NCBI RefSeq assembly: GCF_030272615.1
Contig: NW_026728916.1
Coordinates: 372,001-436,000 of the forward strand
Origin: Cryptomeria japonica
Taxonomy: Eukaryota; Streptophyta; Pinopsida; Cupressales; Cupressaceae
Length of the DNA: 64,000 nt
Direction: 5' to 3'
Shown piece after piece: positions 11,425 through 22,753 of the stretch; the first letter of the stretch is position 1; every line of letters begins with the position of its first letter. The translations under genes were made by a program, and so were the position numbers. A model generated the notes under the pieces. That model was given only the letters and a program-made list of their open reading frames with translations, was not told where the DNA came from and did no database searches.

Positions 11425-12118
11425 CATCCATTGTTTTTGAATCCTTTAGGGTTATGTTCAAATTTTAGACCTGAAATGTGAAGCCAGGCTGACACGGTCT
11501 GTGGAAATTTAAATTGTTAACCAGAAAAGTCTTGTCACCCGACACATACAAAGTTGTTGATGACACTTTACAAGCATCATTCCATGCATTAGTAAATGCC
11601 TGAAAAGCATCAGAATATTAATAAGATACAATATTTTGGAGTCCTTTTTAATAAGATGTAAACTTTTTGTTACTCAATATAGAAATGGTAAAAGTGGCAG
11701 TAAATAATATCTAATGTTAGTAACAAAAGAATAAATGATAAGCGTACCTCATTATTGTCGTGCACTCCATTACCCACCGCACCATAATTTTGGACGTTAA
11801 AGCTTCTTCCATTAATAGCCTGAGTAGCATCCAAAGATATTGTAGAAGCCCAATGATATATGTTACTTTCTGTGATTAATTGGGCTTCAACGGCCATGAT
11901 GATTAAATGTAAGGCCAACAAGACCAAATTCTTCACATAAATATTTTGACCTAGTGGAGCCATCAATCTCATTAGAATTATAGCCAGTTTCTACTATATT
12001 AGAAATTATTCTGATTACTATTAAGTTGCGACTTGCAGCGAAAGGGATATTTAGTACTTGTTTTGTTGACACATAATTTAATTTGCTTCACAATTAGTTC
12101 CTCTTTGTAGGAGATCGA
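11425..12118. repeat. Segment duplicated from the polygalacturonase locus
   Basis: This copy corresponds to 9155-9935 of the intact locus: part of intron 2 ('catccattgtttttgaatcc'), exon 2, intron 1, exon 1 and about 145 bases of upstream DNA. Orientation is the same, so the two form a direct tandem pair about 2.3 kb apart. Left homology ends at about 11425 next to LINE sequence; right homology fades near 12118. Confidence 0.85.
11471..11972 (-). pseudogene. Truncated second polygalacturonase copy (exons 1-2)
   Basis: Exon 1 (11748-11972, 75 codons) and exon 2 (11471-11599, 43 codons) match exons 1 and 2 of the intact gene in length, phase and splice sites (GAG|GTACGC donor, CAG|GCA acceptor). 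Neither contains a stop or frameshift. The signal peptide region and 'NYGAVGNG' motif are kept, with many substitutions (for example DDTE to DNNE). Everything after part of intron 2 is gone, including all four catalytic motifs, and the 5' leader carries an 82-base deletion. It cannot make an active enzyme. A short secreted peptide is conceivable but not supported. Confidence 0.9.
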
Positions 12119-12150
12119 ATAATATATGTTGTAGGCAAAATGTAGTTGTA

Positions 12151-12202
12151 ACTAATTGATAACCGACTAAGTTGTAATTAACTAATTGATAGCCGACTAA
12201 GT
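12151..12202. repeat. 30-bp direct repeat, two partial units
   Basis: 'actaattgataaccgactaa' at 12151 recurs as 'actaattgatagccgactaa' at 12181, period 30 bases. Non-coding. Confidence 0.85.
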
Positions 12203-12370
12203 GGCCATGATAATGGTAATAGATGTTGGCAATTAAGATAAATATAATTTGATTAGTGGAAATAATCAAAATAAGATCCAACTTTAGTCTTAAAGGAGAG
12301 TTAGATACTTTGTTTGATTAGTTCTAGTTTTTATGTTTGATATGATTTATGTGAATGTGTAATGATTACA

Positions 12371-12410
12371 TAAAATGATTAAGAATTAAATAAAATGATT
12401 AAGAATTAAG
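12371..12410. repeat. 20-bp tandem duplication
   Basis: 'taaaatgattaagaattaaa' is followed at once by 'taaaatgattaagaattaag', one mismatch. Confidence 0.9.
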
Positions 12411-12519
12411 AAGATTCCAATATGCAATCTCTTTTATAATGGTCATACCTATCACAATGGAAACATTGAATAGTTTTTATTTCTCTATAACAATTCTTAT
12501 CTATTGAATTTTTTTCTAC

Positions 12520-14300
12520 CACCCATGGCTTCTAGTCCTCAAATTTCAGACCTAATACAATTGCCCATTGCAACCTTCAACAATTCCCCTCTTTAAATCC
12601 CTTTTGGTCAAGGCTCCCCTATTTTTACTATCACTTTGGATATTTCAAACTCTGACTCAGCATCTTAGCAAAACACCCACCCCTTGGAAGATTGCATGTT
12701 AGTAAATTCTGCACTCAAGAGTATGTTGGCAGACCCACTCAAAAAAAGTTTCTCAAGTCCTTTAGTTCCTCTAGAAAAATGCCTCGGGTGCTCCTCCTCT
12801 ATTCTAGAGGTATTTTTGGGCGAGGAGATTTTAGACTGCATTTATTATTACAAAAAAATATTCTAATCAGAAGATTCAATCAATTTTCATTGTCTCTCAT
12901 ATTACTCCACCCCTAGATATTTGTACATTCAAATCCTGTGATGTTAGGGAAGATGGATATTTATTCTCATGCTTGTTGGTTCATTGTTATTTAATTTGAT
13001 AATACTAATTATAGAAATGTTGTCCTTCCTATGGTCATCTACAAATGGGACTCTCATGCTTTATCTCTCTACCCTTGGACCCCATCATTTAATTCCCCTA
13101 ATTGATCCTATTGAGGTTTCACCCACTTGGGTTCATCTCTTTCACCTCTAGTTGCACTTTTGGTGCACAGCCACCCACGAATACAAAGGCAAAAAATTGG
13201 GCATATTTATCAAAGTTGACCCTAATACTAGTCTCTTCCTATTGAACACACTATTTAGAGAGGAGGGGGGTGAATTAGTGTGGCCATGAAAACACTAAGT
13301 TTAATCCTTTAATCTTGAAAAACATAATAAGTAGGAATGCAACATGAAACCATAAAACATAATGCATAAGGGAACACTAGATTTATGTTGAAACCCCTAA
13401 ACAAGGAAAAACCTTGGTAAGAGTTAACTCACAATATATACGATATCATTAAAATTTATTTTAAACACTACTATGGAAGCACACTACCACCTAGAAGACT
13501 TGCAATCTAAGGTCTACTATCTAAGGGCGAGATACAAAGGACTTGTAGGATTGCTCCAAAGTAAGATACAAATGAATTCTAGGCTAAAGCTCATTACTCA
13601 AGGGAAAGATACATGAACATCCATAAAATTTGAGTCAGCAAAACAAAGTCATTGTCCAATTGTGAAGTTGTCTTTGAATCTTGTTAGAAGAAACAAACTC
13701 TAACAACAATCACTTCCACATTAACTATCTTTGCATCACAAACTTCTATAATGATAATGACATGAAATAATTTATATATCATCTTCCCCACATAATTACC
13801 ATTAAAGGCACACCATCACACTAATTTGATCTTCTATATATAACATCTTCATCTTTGTAAACATAAACTAGGTCAACCTAAATAAGGAAGAAGCACGAGT
13901 CCAATCACGTTGGCCACAAAATATAATTATGGTAATTGTGATTTGATTCTAGACTTAGAGAGGATGTCAGTACATATTATTACATATCTATAAAGTCAAT
14001 CATCACATATATTTCCAACACTTCTCCCATACCTCCTTAACAAGAACCTTGTTGGTTGTAGACCTCTCCGAACCCCTTTCTATTGATATTTTTTTTAAGT
14101 TGATAAGCTCCAATGGAGACACTACTTGGTGTATTAAACAATTTCATTCAAATATTATCAAAATTTTTATATGGAGTACCTAGCCTTTGCTTGTCATCAT
14201 TGGTCTCGACTCCATTCCTCTCCTACTTAGTGGAAGGATGTTGATTTGTGTCATCTTTCTAGTTTTCTTGTTCTCTTAGACTCAGACTCCTCTACACCAT
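12520..14300 (+). pseudogene. LINE ORF1 remnant split by a solo LTR
   Basis: Plus-strand frames in 12520-13239 begin 'MASSPQISDLIQL' and end with 'VSPTWVHLFHL*LHFWCTAT' and 'GKKLGIFIKVDPNTSLF', the pattern of the DUF4283-type N-terminal domain of plant LINE ORF1 ('PVWVxLPxLPLxxW..xxxxxIGxxLGxxxxxD'). After the solo LTR the same domain continues from about 14040 with 'LLVVDLSEPLSIDI' (usual 'VxVDLSxPLP'). Several stops and frame shifts are present. ORF1 binds the element RNA. The zinc-knuckle part is not seen. Confidence 0.6.
13240..14020 (-). mobile_element. Solo LTR (Copia-like) inserted in LINE ORF1
   Basis: The 781-bp unit has ends TATTG...CAACA, close to the inverted TGTTG...CAACA pair, and is flanked by CTTCC (13235-13239) and CTTCT (14021-14025), a 5-bp target duplication with one mismatch. 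Near its left end it carries 'gaggaggggggtgaatt' and then 'aacactagatttatgttgaa', features shared with the LTRs at 36.97 and 39.7 kb. From that resemblance it is minus-oriented. No pol sequence adjoins it. Confidence 0.7.
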
Positions 14301-15215
14301 AAAAACAACAATAAAAAAATTTGTCCTATCAAAGAATCAATTAAGCATCACCGATCATCAAATGAGGAAAATAAGCCAAAGGAAACAGTGAATTTGAAAG
14401 AAATTATTATAATCTTAATTTCTCTTTTTTAAGGGCACAAATCAGTTTTGTCCTATATGATATTGTAAACGTACTAGAGGATACTCTTGTATAGGAAAAT
14501 TGAATTTTGGCACTTGTACAATTGGACGAAATCTTGTTTTTCTCCCATCTTTTCCATAAGGGAATTCAATGGCATTTGCAAGGGATTCTAAATTTTTTAA
14601 TTTTGTAACTGGGTGAGTAAAGTAGCAAGTCTGAATTGGAGCAATAGAAGGTCTTTTTGTCTCAGGAACTAATTTTTTTCATGAATGTATCATCTCTTTT
14701 GAATAAATGAATAATATTTACTTCAAATTGTGGCTTCTCATTTTATATGAATTATTTCTGTTAAGGATAGGAACATTTGTCTTTGCAATTTATTTTGTAG
14801 AAGTGAATTATGTTTATAGGTTCTCTCCAAGGAAGGGATTAAATGTTGTCAATGTATTTTAATGAATTGAGAGGTGTAATAGCGATCAATACGAAGAATT
14901 TAGAGTGATTTATTAAATTTAATTAGTTTCAATCATTAATGTGTGGGGCCTAGGTAGCTAAGAAGTTAAAGGTTAATGAAGATATTCAATGTTCTCACAA
15001 TTATGACTATGTTACTTGGATTAGACATTGATCTTTGCGATTTTAAGTGAATTTTAGCTACCATGTCAAATATTATTGATCTTTTTATTTTCTATTTGTA
15101 GGAGTAGGTGTAGGTTAGATCTTTCTCTCAATTTTACCCAATAGTCATATATAACAATGGATCCTGCCAATTGAGGGTTAAATTTAGGATAATGTAGTTG
15201 ATACTCATTGAGAGA
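14301..15215. other. No recognisable gene
   Basis: AT-rich DNA between the LINE remnant and the Gypsy 5' LTR. It may include more decayed LINE sequence, but I cannot support that. Confidence 0.4.
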
Positions 15216-16671
15216 TATAGACGTATAAATCTAACCAATTTCCTAAGTGAATATTTAATATTCATTTTAACCCCATTCTATTTAATTAAATTCTTCATAT
15301 TCATCTATTCGATTAAATGAATTACTCAATTTATTTAATTAAATTCACCTAAGCCTTTTCTAGGCTTTTTTTTAAATAAATCACTTTATTTAATTTAATT
15401 CCCCTTTCTCTCTTTTTAATTAAATTCATCTTTGTAAATAAATAAATCTAATTTATTTATTTAAATTCCCCCACTTATATTTATGCAAGTTGCAGCTATT
15501 TGGTTGAAATAAAGTAATTTTATTTTAATTAAAATACTTTTTCCTCCACTTGCATTTTCCTACATCTCCCACTTGCCTTCTGAACCCCTTCTAGATTCTT
15601 CTAATCACTTTCAATTTACCCTAATCCATCTCCTAAATATTGTCACAATCCTAAGCAAAGAGAAGTCACTTCTCAAAGCCTTCAAAGTCTATGAAAACCA
15701 TTAAAGGTTTTATGTCCTCAACAAGTTAACCCTCAAAGTCTTCCAAACCATTTAAGGCTCTTACATAACCATTAATAGTTAACTCAACCTTCTTGCATGA
15801 TTAAATATTTTCTCTCTAACTCAACCCTCATCTAACCCAAGGGTCTCATCAAGCATTCATGGCTTTGACGTTGGCTATCCCTTTAACCCTTGCACAAGAG
15901 TTTACCCCTTGGGTAAAAGATTTATCCATCGGATAACCCTAGCCTAACCTTAACCCTTACCTCCTAAGGTAGCCATTATGTCTTCTCAAGCATTTAATTC
16001 TTCTTTCATCTCCTCTCAAGCAAACTCTTATTGGAAATTGTCACCATTTCTTTGGTGAGAATTGTGAACATGGATTGATTAAATTTCAATCCTAGCCCTA
16101 GTTAAGATTATCCAATCTTGACCATCCATTGCCCTTTTCCTATAAATAGAGATCTCATTCTCTCATTTGGATATAGAATTTTCATGCATCAAAATTATAG
16201 TCATTTTGCTAATAAGGATCCAAGTCTTTGTGCATCAAACATATAGTATAATTACTAAGCAATTTATCCTCTCTTTGTTAAATCATCATAATAGCATTTA
16301 GAAGCATTCTAATATCATAGAATATCTATGTTATACTAGTATATCAGTGCTAGGATAATTAGATAATCTTATCATCATCTTTATGCTAGATTAATCATCA
16401 TAGTTTTCAGTATCATACACATGTTAGGAATGCATTCATGCTTATAATCAAATATCACTCATTCTTGGAGTTGTCATTCCTAAGTCACTTTGCTTAGTGA
16501 TCTAAGAGAAAATACATTGACTTCAGGGATCTTGTGAGATAGAGAATAATGGGACACCCCTTGGGAAGTTGAGCTATTCAATATAGTTTCTATAACTTGC
16601 ACCAAGAGTCTCATTGGTATGTGGGCCCTTTGAAACTAACTTTTACATTTCTATCATCCTCATTTCCTACA
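15216..16671 (+). mobile_element. 5' LTR of the Gypsy element
   Basis: It starts 'TATAG' (mutated TGTAG) and ends 'CTACA', the inverted terminal pair, about 1456 bp. A TATA box 'tataaata' at 16141-16148 is followed by 'gagatctcattctctc', typical of an LTR transcription start. Its first 400 bases resemble the minus-strand LTR that starts at 62679, including 'cctacat..cccacttgcc'. Many 'taattaaatt'-type blocks occur in the left half. Confidence 0.65.
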
Positions 16672-16679
16672 CACATTTT

Positions 16680-16697
16680 TGGTGCCCATTATGGAGC
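16680..16697 (+). other. Primer-binding site of the Gypsy element
   Basis: 'tggtgcccattatggagc' follows the LTR end by eight bases. It looks like a decayed 'TGGTGCCCACCGTGGGGC'-type tRNA primer site. The exact tRNA is not assigned. Confidence 0.6.
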
Positions 16698-19600
16698 TTC
16701 ACCCCATAAATCATATCAGTTTTGATGCAAGATAAAGATTGCAAGCACATGGGAATGTTGTTTTAGCACATTGGGACCTTTCCTTAGTGCATTTAGAGAA
16801 AACAATAGCAGCCTTGGTGTACTGTTTAGCACATCAGACACATTCCCTAGTGCATTTAAAGTCTCTATTAGTGCATAATAGTCTGGTTTCTTTCTTGCAT
16901 ATTGGAACAACAATGTAGCACATTCGGTAACCAATGTAGCGCATTTGGTAAATAGTGTAGTGCATCGATAACTTTCTGGAGCGCATCTATGCAATAGTCC
17001 AATGCATGAATCTGACAGAGAAAAGGAAAAATTGTTACTAAAGTGAAGAAAAATTAGGCTTGTGTAAGCCCACCATATATTTTATTTTTCAAAGACTTTC
17101 TTCTTCCAGGTCACTGACAATTTATTGCACGTTTAGAAGAAGTTAAAGTAGGAATTTAATTATTCTAGTTTTTTAGTTGGATAAAAAGAATTAAATTTCT
17201 TTTAAGTTTAAGAAGAATCTCATCTTTTATTTTGGGTTTAAAATTTACTAAATGTTCATTTGGGTTTTAAAAAGAATTCCATTGTCAATTAAAAAGAACA
17301 ACAAAATGAACTTTTTATTTTTGCAAGTTAGGCAAAAACACTTCATTTGGGTTTAAAAAAAACAACAAATTTGTTTTTTAGTTTGCAAAAGGTAAAAATA
17401 ATCACATTTTCCTTTGGTGCATAAAAAGAATTCATTTTCATTTTGAAAAGGATAAAAAGAACCTAACTTTATTTTGTGCAAAGCAAAGGAGTTTTTCATT
17501 TCATGATTTTCCTTTGTTTTCCAACATCATGATTTATTTTGTTGACTAAGATTTCACGTTCTTAGATCAAAAAAAATTTTCTATGAAGAGTTAAAAAGAA
17601 CACCATGCTTTTTTGAAGCAACATCTCCAAATAGTAAGTTAGAAAATTATTCCTTTGAAGGTCAAAAAACAACACTTGTTTGCTTTGTCTTGAAAGTGGA
17701 AGGTATACGCTCTCCCCTTAACTAGGTGACCAAAAAACCAAACCACTCTTACAAGCTTTATTTACTTCAATCATTTTAAAACCTTTAGAAGACTTGCCCT
17801 CCTAAGTTGCTCTTAGAGCGCCATTAATGGCCGGTGAGAGGGGGATGAACTAAGTGGGAAATGAATTTATCACCAAGTGTTCCAACCCACTATAATCAAA
17901 TGTGGAGGCTAATGAAAGTCCCCTTCAACTATTTTTCTCAATGATTATCCTTCCCCAGTATTTTTAAGATACATAAAGCCTTTGTTCTAAAGGTTGGGAA
18001 GCCTCCCGAGGGAGTTTATCACTAAAAACTGAACAAAAGCCCAATTAAAAACATTAGCACTAGGAACTTTGAGCCGAGTCAGTTACCAAACATTTTCAAC
18101 ATCATAGTGCAACGGTGGGGAAGAATCCACCCCCAAGACCACTCACCACATATCTCCCAAGATAACTACTCAATTATCAAGCAATTCACTTTGAGTTAAT
18201 TTCTAGCAAAAGGAAAAAAAATGGGTGCCCTCTAGGGGATGACACGGTTTTTTAAGCTCACAGAGTATCGAGACTAGTGGGCTATGATGTTGTTGATGAC
18301 CCTTGAATAGAGAGTCTTCTTGATTTTTCTTAGTTGTTACCTACACCAGTGAAAACATTGGGGATCTGAACACATCCTCACAGAACATACACTACTTGTT
18401 TAGCATAGGTAAAATTGTTATCTCTTCTATGTGCCATGTTCTCAAGTTATTTTTTAGAAAATCATCCATCAAAACCACAAGTGTTAAAATTTAAAACTGC
18501 TAAAACAAGGCAACTAGGATAGTGATGTAGTTAGTTAAAACATAACCAATATAACAAGGAATAATAAAAAATAAACACAAGTCTAGATAAAATGTTCTTC
18601 ATTATTCTTCTGCAACTTCAACCATCCTCCATTACAATGAAAAAGTCCCTATTTTAAACAATCACCAAAAATTTTCTTTTTGGGCAGATTTTTACAAAAT
18701 CCAAAAATTGCCATTTAAGGAAATTTTCAACTCTATCCCAAAAATCATGAAATATTTTAGAAATATAAAAAAAATTCCTACAGCACAAAAAAACAACTTT
18801 CTAATCTCAAAAAGATTACGAGCTCAAAATTAACTAAAAAACCAACTTTCTAAAAAACTGAAAAAAAAGAGTAAAAGCCAATTTTGAGTTCTTAGATGAA
18901 GGAATTCGGTTGGTATTCAAATCCTCAAGATCTATGTCCACAAAAAATTTCAGCCCAATCGGACAAACGAGTCAAAATTTATGACCCTGCAAAGTCCCTA
19001 CATCAGATAGTAGCGCATAGGAGCAACATCCTAATGCGTAGCGATCAATCTATAAAATTTCAACCTAAACTTAGTGCCATCATCAATCAAATTAGCACAT
19101 AACAAGTATCATACTAGTGAAATTTTCAATATCACTTTTCAGCATCAATATAGTGCACTAAGACATCACCTTAGCGCATTCAAGACATATCATAGTGCTT
19201 TTAGTCTAAACAACAACCCATAATCAGGACATATTAGTGCGTAACCCATTCAAAGCAGCCATTTCCAAATAGTCTAAACCAGTGAGTAGGAGAGCTAGCA
19301 TGGTGCATAGAGAGCTTTGTGTAGTGTATCTTGAACATTATTTAGTGCATTTAGTCTCTATCTTATCACATAATCAAAACTAGGAAAAACAAATAGCAAA
19401 TCAGGGACCTTGGGAAAAATTTATTAACAGTCTCGGATACCCTGTCAAGTCCTTTAACAAACTCAGTAGTCAAACTTTGAATCCAATTATCAGTGAGGAA
19501 ATTTCCAAAATCTAACAAGGCGTTTTTAGAACAAGCTTTTCAAATCATCAACTAGCTTGGGATAAAACTTCATCTAGCAAAATCAAGAAGTATAAGAAAC

Positions 19601-19820
19601 AGTGATCAAAGTTTGACCATCCAACAGATTCTATCAAAATAACATACCTAGTTTAATTCTTAAGTTGTCAAATCAAGTTTCCATATCAGGAGACTTTATC
19701 CATATCATTTGACACAATTTGTTGTGGAGGAGAATCTAACTAAACCTCAAATTGATAAAGTAAAATTGACTATTCAAATGAAGTCTCCAAATCCAACATC
19801 AAACGCTAACCTTTGATCAT
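16698..19820 (+). other. Long Gypsy leader with TAGYGCAT-like motifs
   Basis: About 3.1 kb between primer site and gag with no convincing coding frame. Two clusters (16764-16990 and 19010-19355) contain repeated short words such as 'tagtgcattt', 'tagcacatt' and 'tagcgcat' at irregular spacing. Between them are repeated 'aaaaagaa' purine blocks (17170-17700). The part at 18530-19010 recurs at 75-600 in this window. A chance frame on the minus strand (16716-16994) runs through the first cluster. Confidence 0.6.
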
Positions 19821-22336
19821 TTGTGGATGACTGCTCCTCATATTTTGAGAAGAACAAGTCTTCATCAAAAAATTAAGTTGAAGAAGAGACAACCTAGTTC
19901 TAAGGCACTTGCGAGAAGGAATATATTTCTCTATATCAATCGCCAACTCTTTGCATCACATCGTGCATTCTTGCATTACATGCGATTGTATATCCAAGGC
20001 AAAACAAATGAGTTTGATAAGGAACCTTTGAGAAGTAGAGCTTACATTCAAAAAGAAAAATTCAACCAACACCTAAATCGTGGGGGAAAGATCAACCCCA
20101 CTTTGTTCCCATAGTTTTGTATCACTTATAATGAAGCTTGACCTGAACCACCAACACCACCTAGAACTCCCATAGAAGACAAAGAATTTGTCATGGTAGA
20201 AATATATTAAATGCCCGTTGTCACCCAATCTCAGAGAAACAAACAAAAGGAATAACAACTAGAATCAAGTATGGGTAGAAGATTATCTAATCTTTTTGAT
20301 GAGCATGCCAATATGGGTGAAATAGAGAACATATAAGAATAAGAACTTCTCCAAGAGTGCCAAGGAAACACAGAATTCCAAAAACTCATGGAAAGACTTA
20401 TTGAAGAAAATAAGGAAGAATGTCCACTCACACTAACAAGAAAATGAGTTAAACTTCCTCACGAATTTGATACTGAAAAACTAATAAATGTAGATGAGAG
20501 AATTTTAAGAACAAGGTCTAGAGATTATGCCTATTAAGACTAGCAAAGAGAAGAAGAAATATATGATCCTAAAAACATACATGAGCAAGACAACACCCAT
20601 GAACACAACCATGCCCATAATCGGGACAATCTTAATGAAAGAGAGGAAATTCTCCCTCAAAGTACAAATGTGCCCATGATCTCTCTTACACAATAAATCC
20701 AAACACTGCAAAGACAAATGCAAGACATGCAACAAGGAACTACAGTACGATTCTCCTTGGATGAAATCTGTCCTTATCCTTTTGATAGGAGATTGAACAT
20801 GGTAGCTTTCCCCTCAAATTCAAATATACCAAAGTATGACAAGTATGATGATAAAAGTGTACCCTGTGATCATGTTTGGGAATTTTGTACCATAAGCCTA
20901 GAGTTTTCTCATGATGACACTTAATGAGACTATTCCCAAGAAGTTTGGGAGGGAAAACAATGGAGTGGTTATCTAAACTTACATCTTCCATCAGATCATT
21001 TGATGAGTCAGTAAACAAATTTATCACGCAATACTCCTATAACATTTAACATGCAATCACCATGTTGGATGTGTGTAACACCAAACAAAAGAACAATGAA
21101 ACATTCATGGTGTTTCTTCAGTGATGGAGACGAATGGTTTCGAGATATCCTCGAAATGTACCTAAAAAGGAAAAGATGGAGATATTTATCGATAATATAA
21201 ATAGTGAGATGAGTTATCAACTCAAACTCTAATGCATACCATCTTTTGCCAAGATAATTGAAAACATAATCCGAGTGGAAGAAGCGTGCATCAAAAAAGG
21301 AAGATTGAAGTTCTTTAAGGAAGGAGTTAATTCATCAAACACTAATCCTTTTAACAATCGAAACAACAACAAAACTCTAGAAAAATCTAGATTTTGGACA
21401 AGGAGAAAAAATGTTGTTAATGATGGGGTAGTTGATGCTAATAATGTGAAGTCCAAACAACTAGTGTTATCTTTATCAGGTAACCCACCATCCAACAAAA
21501 ATAAAAAAAGTGTCAATCAAGGCACTAACACTTATCCATAGAATACCAATCAAGGAACTTCAACATCAAACACCAACAACAATAACCAAGGAAACAACAA
21601 TAACCAAGGGAACAATGCTAACCAAGGCAACAACACTAACCAAGGGAATAATGCAAACAAGAGAGGTAACACAAACACCTTCCTGTATCGATGCATCTAC
21701 ACACCATTAGGGAAAACCTTAGAATTGGCGATTCAAGAACTCTTGGCAAATAATATTATCACATTGCCGACCATGAACAACTTTGAACCCCAAGTCAAAC
21801 CACCTTGGTGGAATGACTCAAATTTTTGGTGATTTTATTAAAACAAAGGACATCACACAAATGATTGCATAAGGCTAAAGAACATCATTTAGGACATGAT
21901 CAATAGAGGTGATTTGACAGTTGATGATCTCAAAACAAACAGTGACCATGATGCCTTTAAAAATCCTCTTCCAAATTACAAGGGAGGAGCTTCATCATCA
22001 AATGATACTAGAGGAGATCGTATAAATCACCTATACAATAACACCATCAACCACATATCGACAGATGGCAACCCAATAAATGTCACAAAAATCAAGGACA
22101 AACAAGAACATGTGTCGATCAATGTGAGAACCAAAGCACAAAAAAATGTCTTGAAAGGGAACACATCAACATCCACAACTATCTGCAAGACTCAATACAA
22201 CCTAGTTGATCAACTACAGAGAACTCCCACTCAAATATCCATATTAGAGCTGTCAAAACTCTCCCCAAAACACAAAGAAATCTTAGAGAAAGCACTTGTT
22301 GAAATAAATGTTCCTAAATATCTAGACATTGATTGA
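19821..22336 (+). pseudogene. Gypsy gag (capsid-nucleocapsid)
   Basis: The gag polyprotein packages element RNA. The N-terminal part (19821-20700) is charged. The retrotransposon gag domain starts near 20760 with 'CPYPFDRRLNMVAFPSNSNI' and continues 'LFPRSLG'-like, 'TMEWLSKL', 'SFDESVNKFI' and 'NTKQKNNETFMVFLQ'. An Asn/Gln/Gly repeat (21542-21670) precedes a degenerate zinc knuckle around 'GHHTNDCIRLKN' (about 21849-21884). At least eight stops or frame changes interrupt it, so no functional Gag is possible from this copy. Confidence 0.8.
21542..21670 (+). repeat. 18-bp coding repeat (NQGN-type) in gag
   Basis: Units such as 'aataaccaaggaaacaac', 'aataaccaagggaacaat', 'gctaaccaaggcaacaac' and 'actaaccaagggaataat' run head to tail (21581-21652), each encoding six residues of the pattern (N/A/T)NQGNN. 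Weaker units lie on both sides. Confidence 0.9.
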
Positions 22337-22469
22337 TTCCAAGCCATGGTGGTACATATGATAGGGCCTCATAACCTTAACTTTTCCCAACACGATGTTG
22401 TCTCCTTGAATAATCTGCATAACACTTTGCTCCATATTCAAGTCTTAGTCTATAAACATTGAGTAAAAA

Positions 22470-22753
22470 GGGTGTTAATAGATGGAGGAGCTGGTCTCAA
22501 TATCTGTACTTTAAACCTTATCTATTCATTGGGCTTATCTGACCAGTCTATTGATCCAAGAAATAAAATTACCATCAAGGCTTATGATGATGAAGAAAGG
22601 TCATCCAAAGGAATAGTGATACTACCTATTAAGGTAGGACCCATACAAAAGGACACTATGTGCCAAGCCTTGGACATAGAATTAACATACAATATTCTAT
22701 TGGGTCCTCCTTGTATACATGAAATAAAAGTAGTGCCTTCAACATATCATTAG
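22470..22753 (+). pseudogene. Gypsy aspartic protease
   Basis: 'VLIDGGAGLNICTL' is the active-site region, with DGG in place of the usual D(S/T/N)G, a form I recall from other conifer Gypsy elements. It is followed by the flap-like and 'YNILLGPPCIHEI' (usual 'YNxLLGRPWIH') segments. The enzyme would process the polyprotein. The frame is open over 93 codons but cut off from gag and RT by stops. Confidence 0.75.

Noticed and set aside
14021-14045. Purine-rich stretch (minus strand) next to the LTR as a polypurine tract
   Set aside because: The flanks carry a target-site duplication and continue the LINE ORF1, so the LTR is solo and this is LINE sequence.
16716-16994. 92-codon minus-strand frame with Cys/Thr-rich pattern as a small secreted protein
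   Set aside because: The pattern arises from translating the repeated TAGYGCAT words in a Gypsy leader; there is no promoter or signal evidence.
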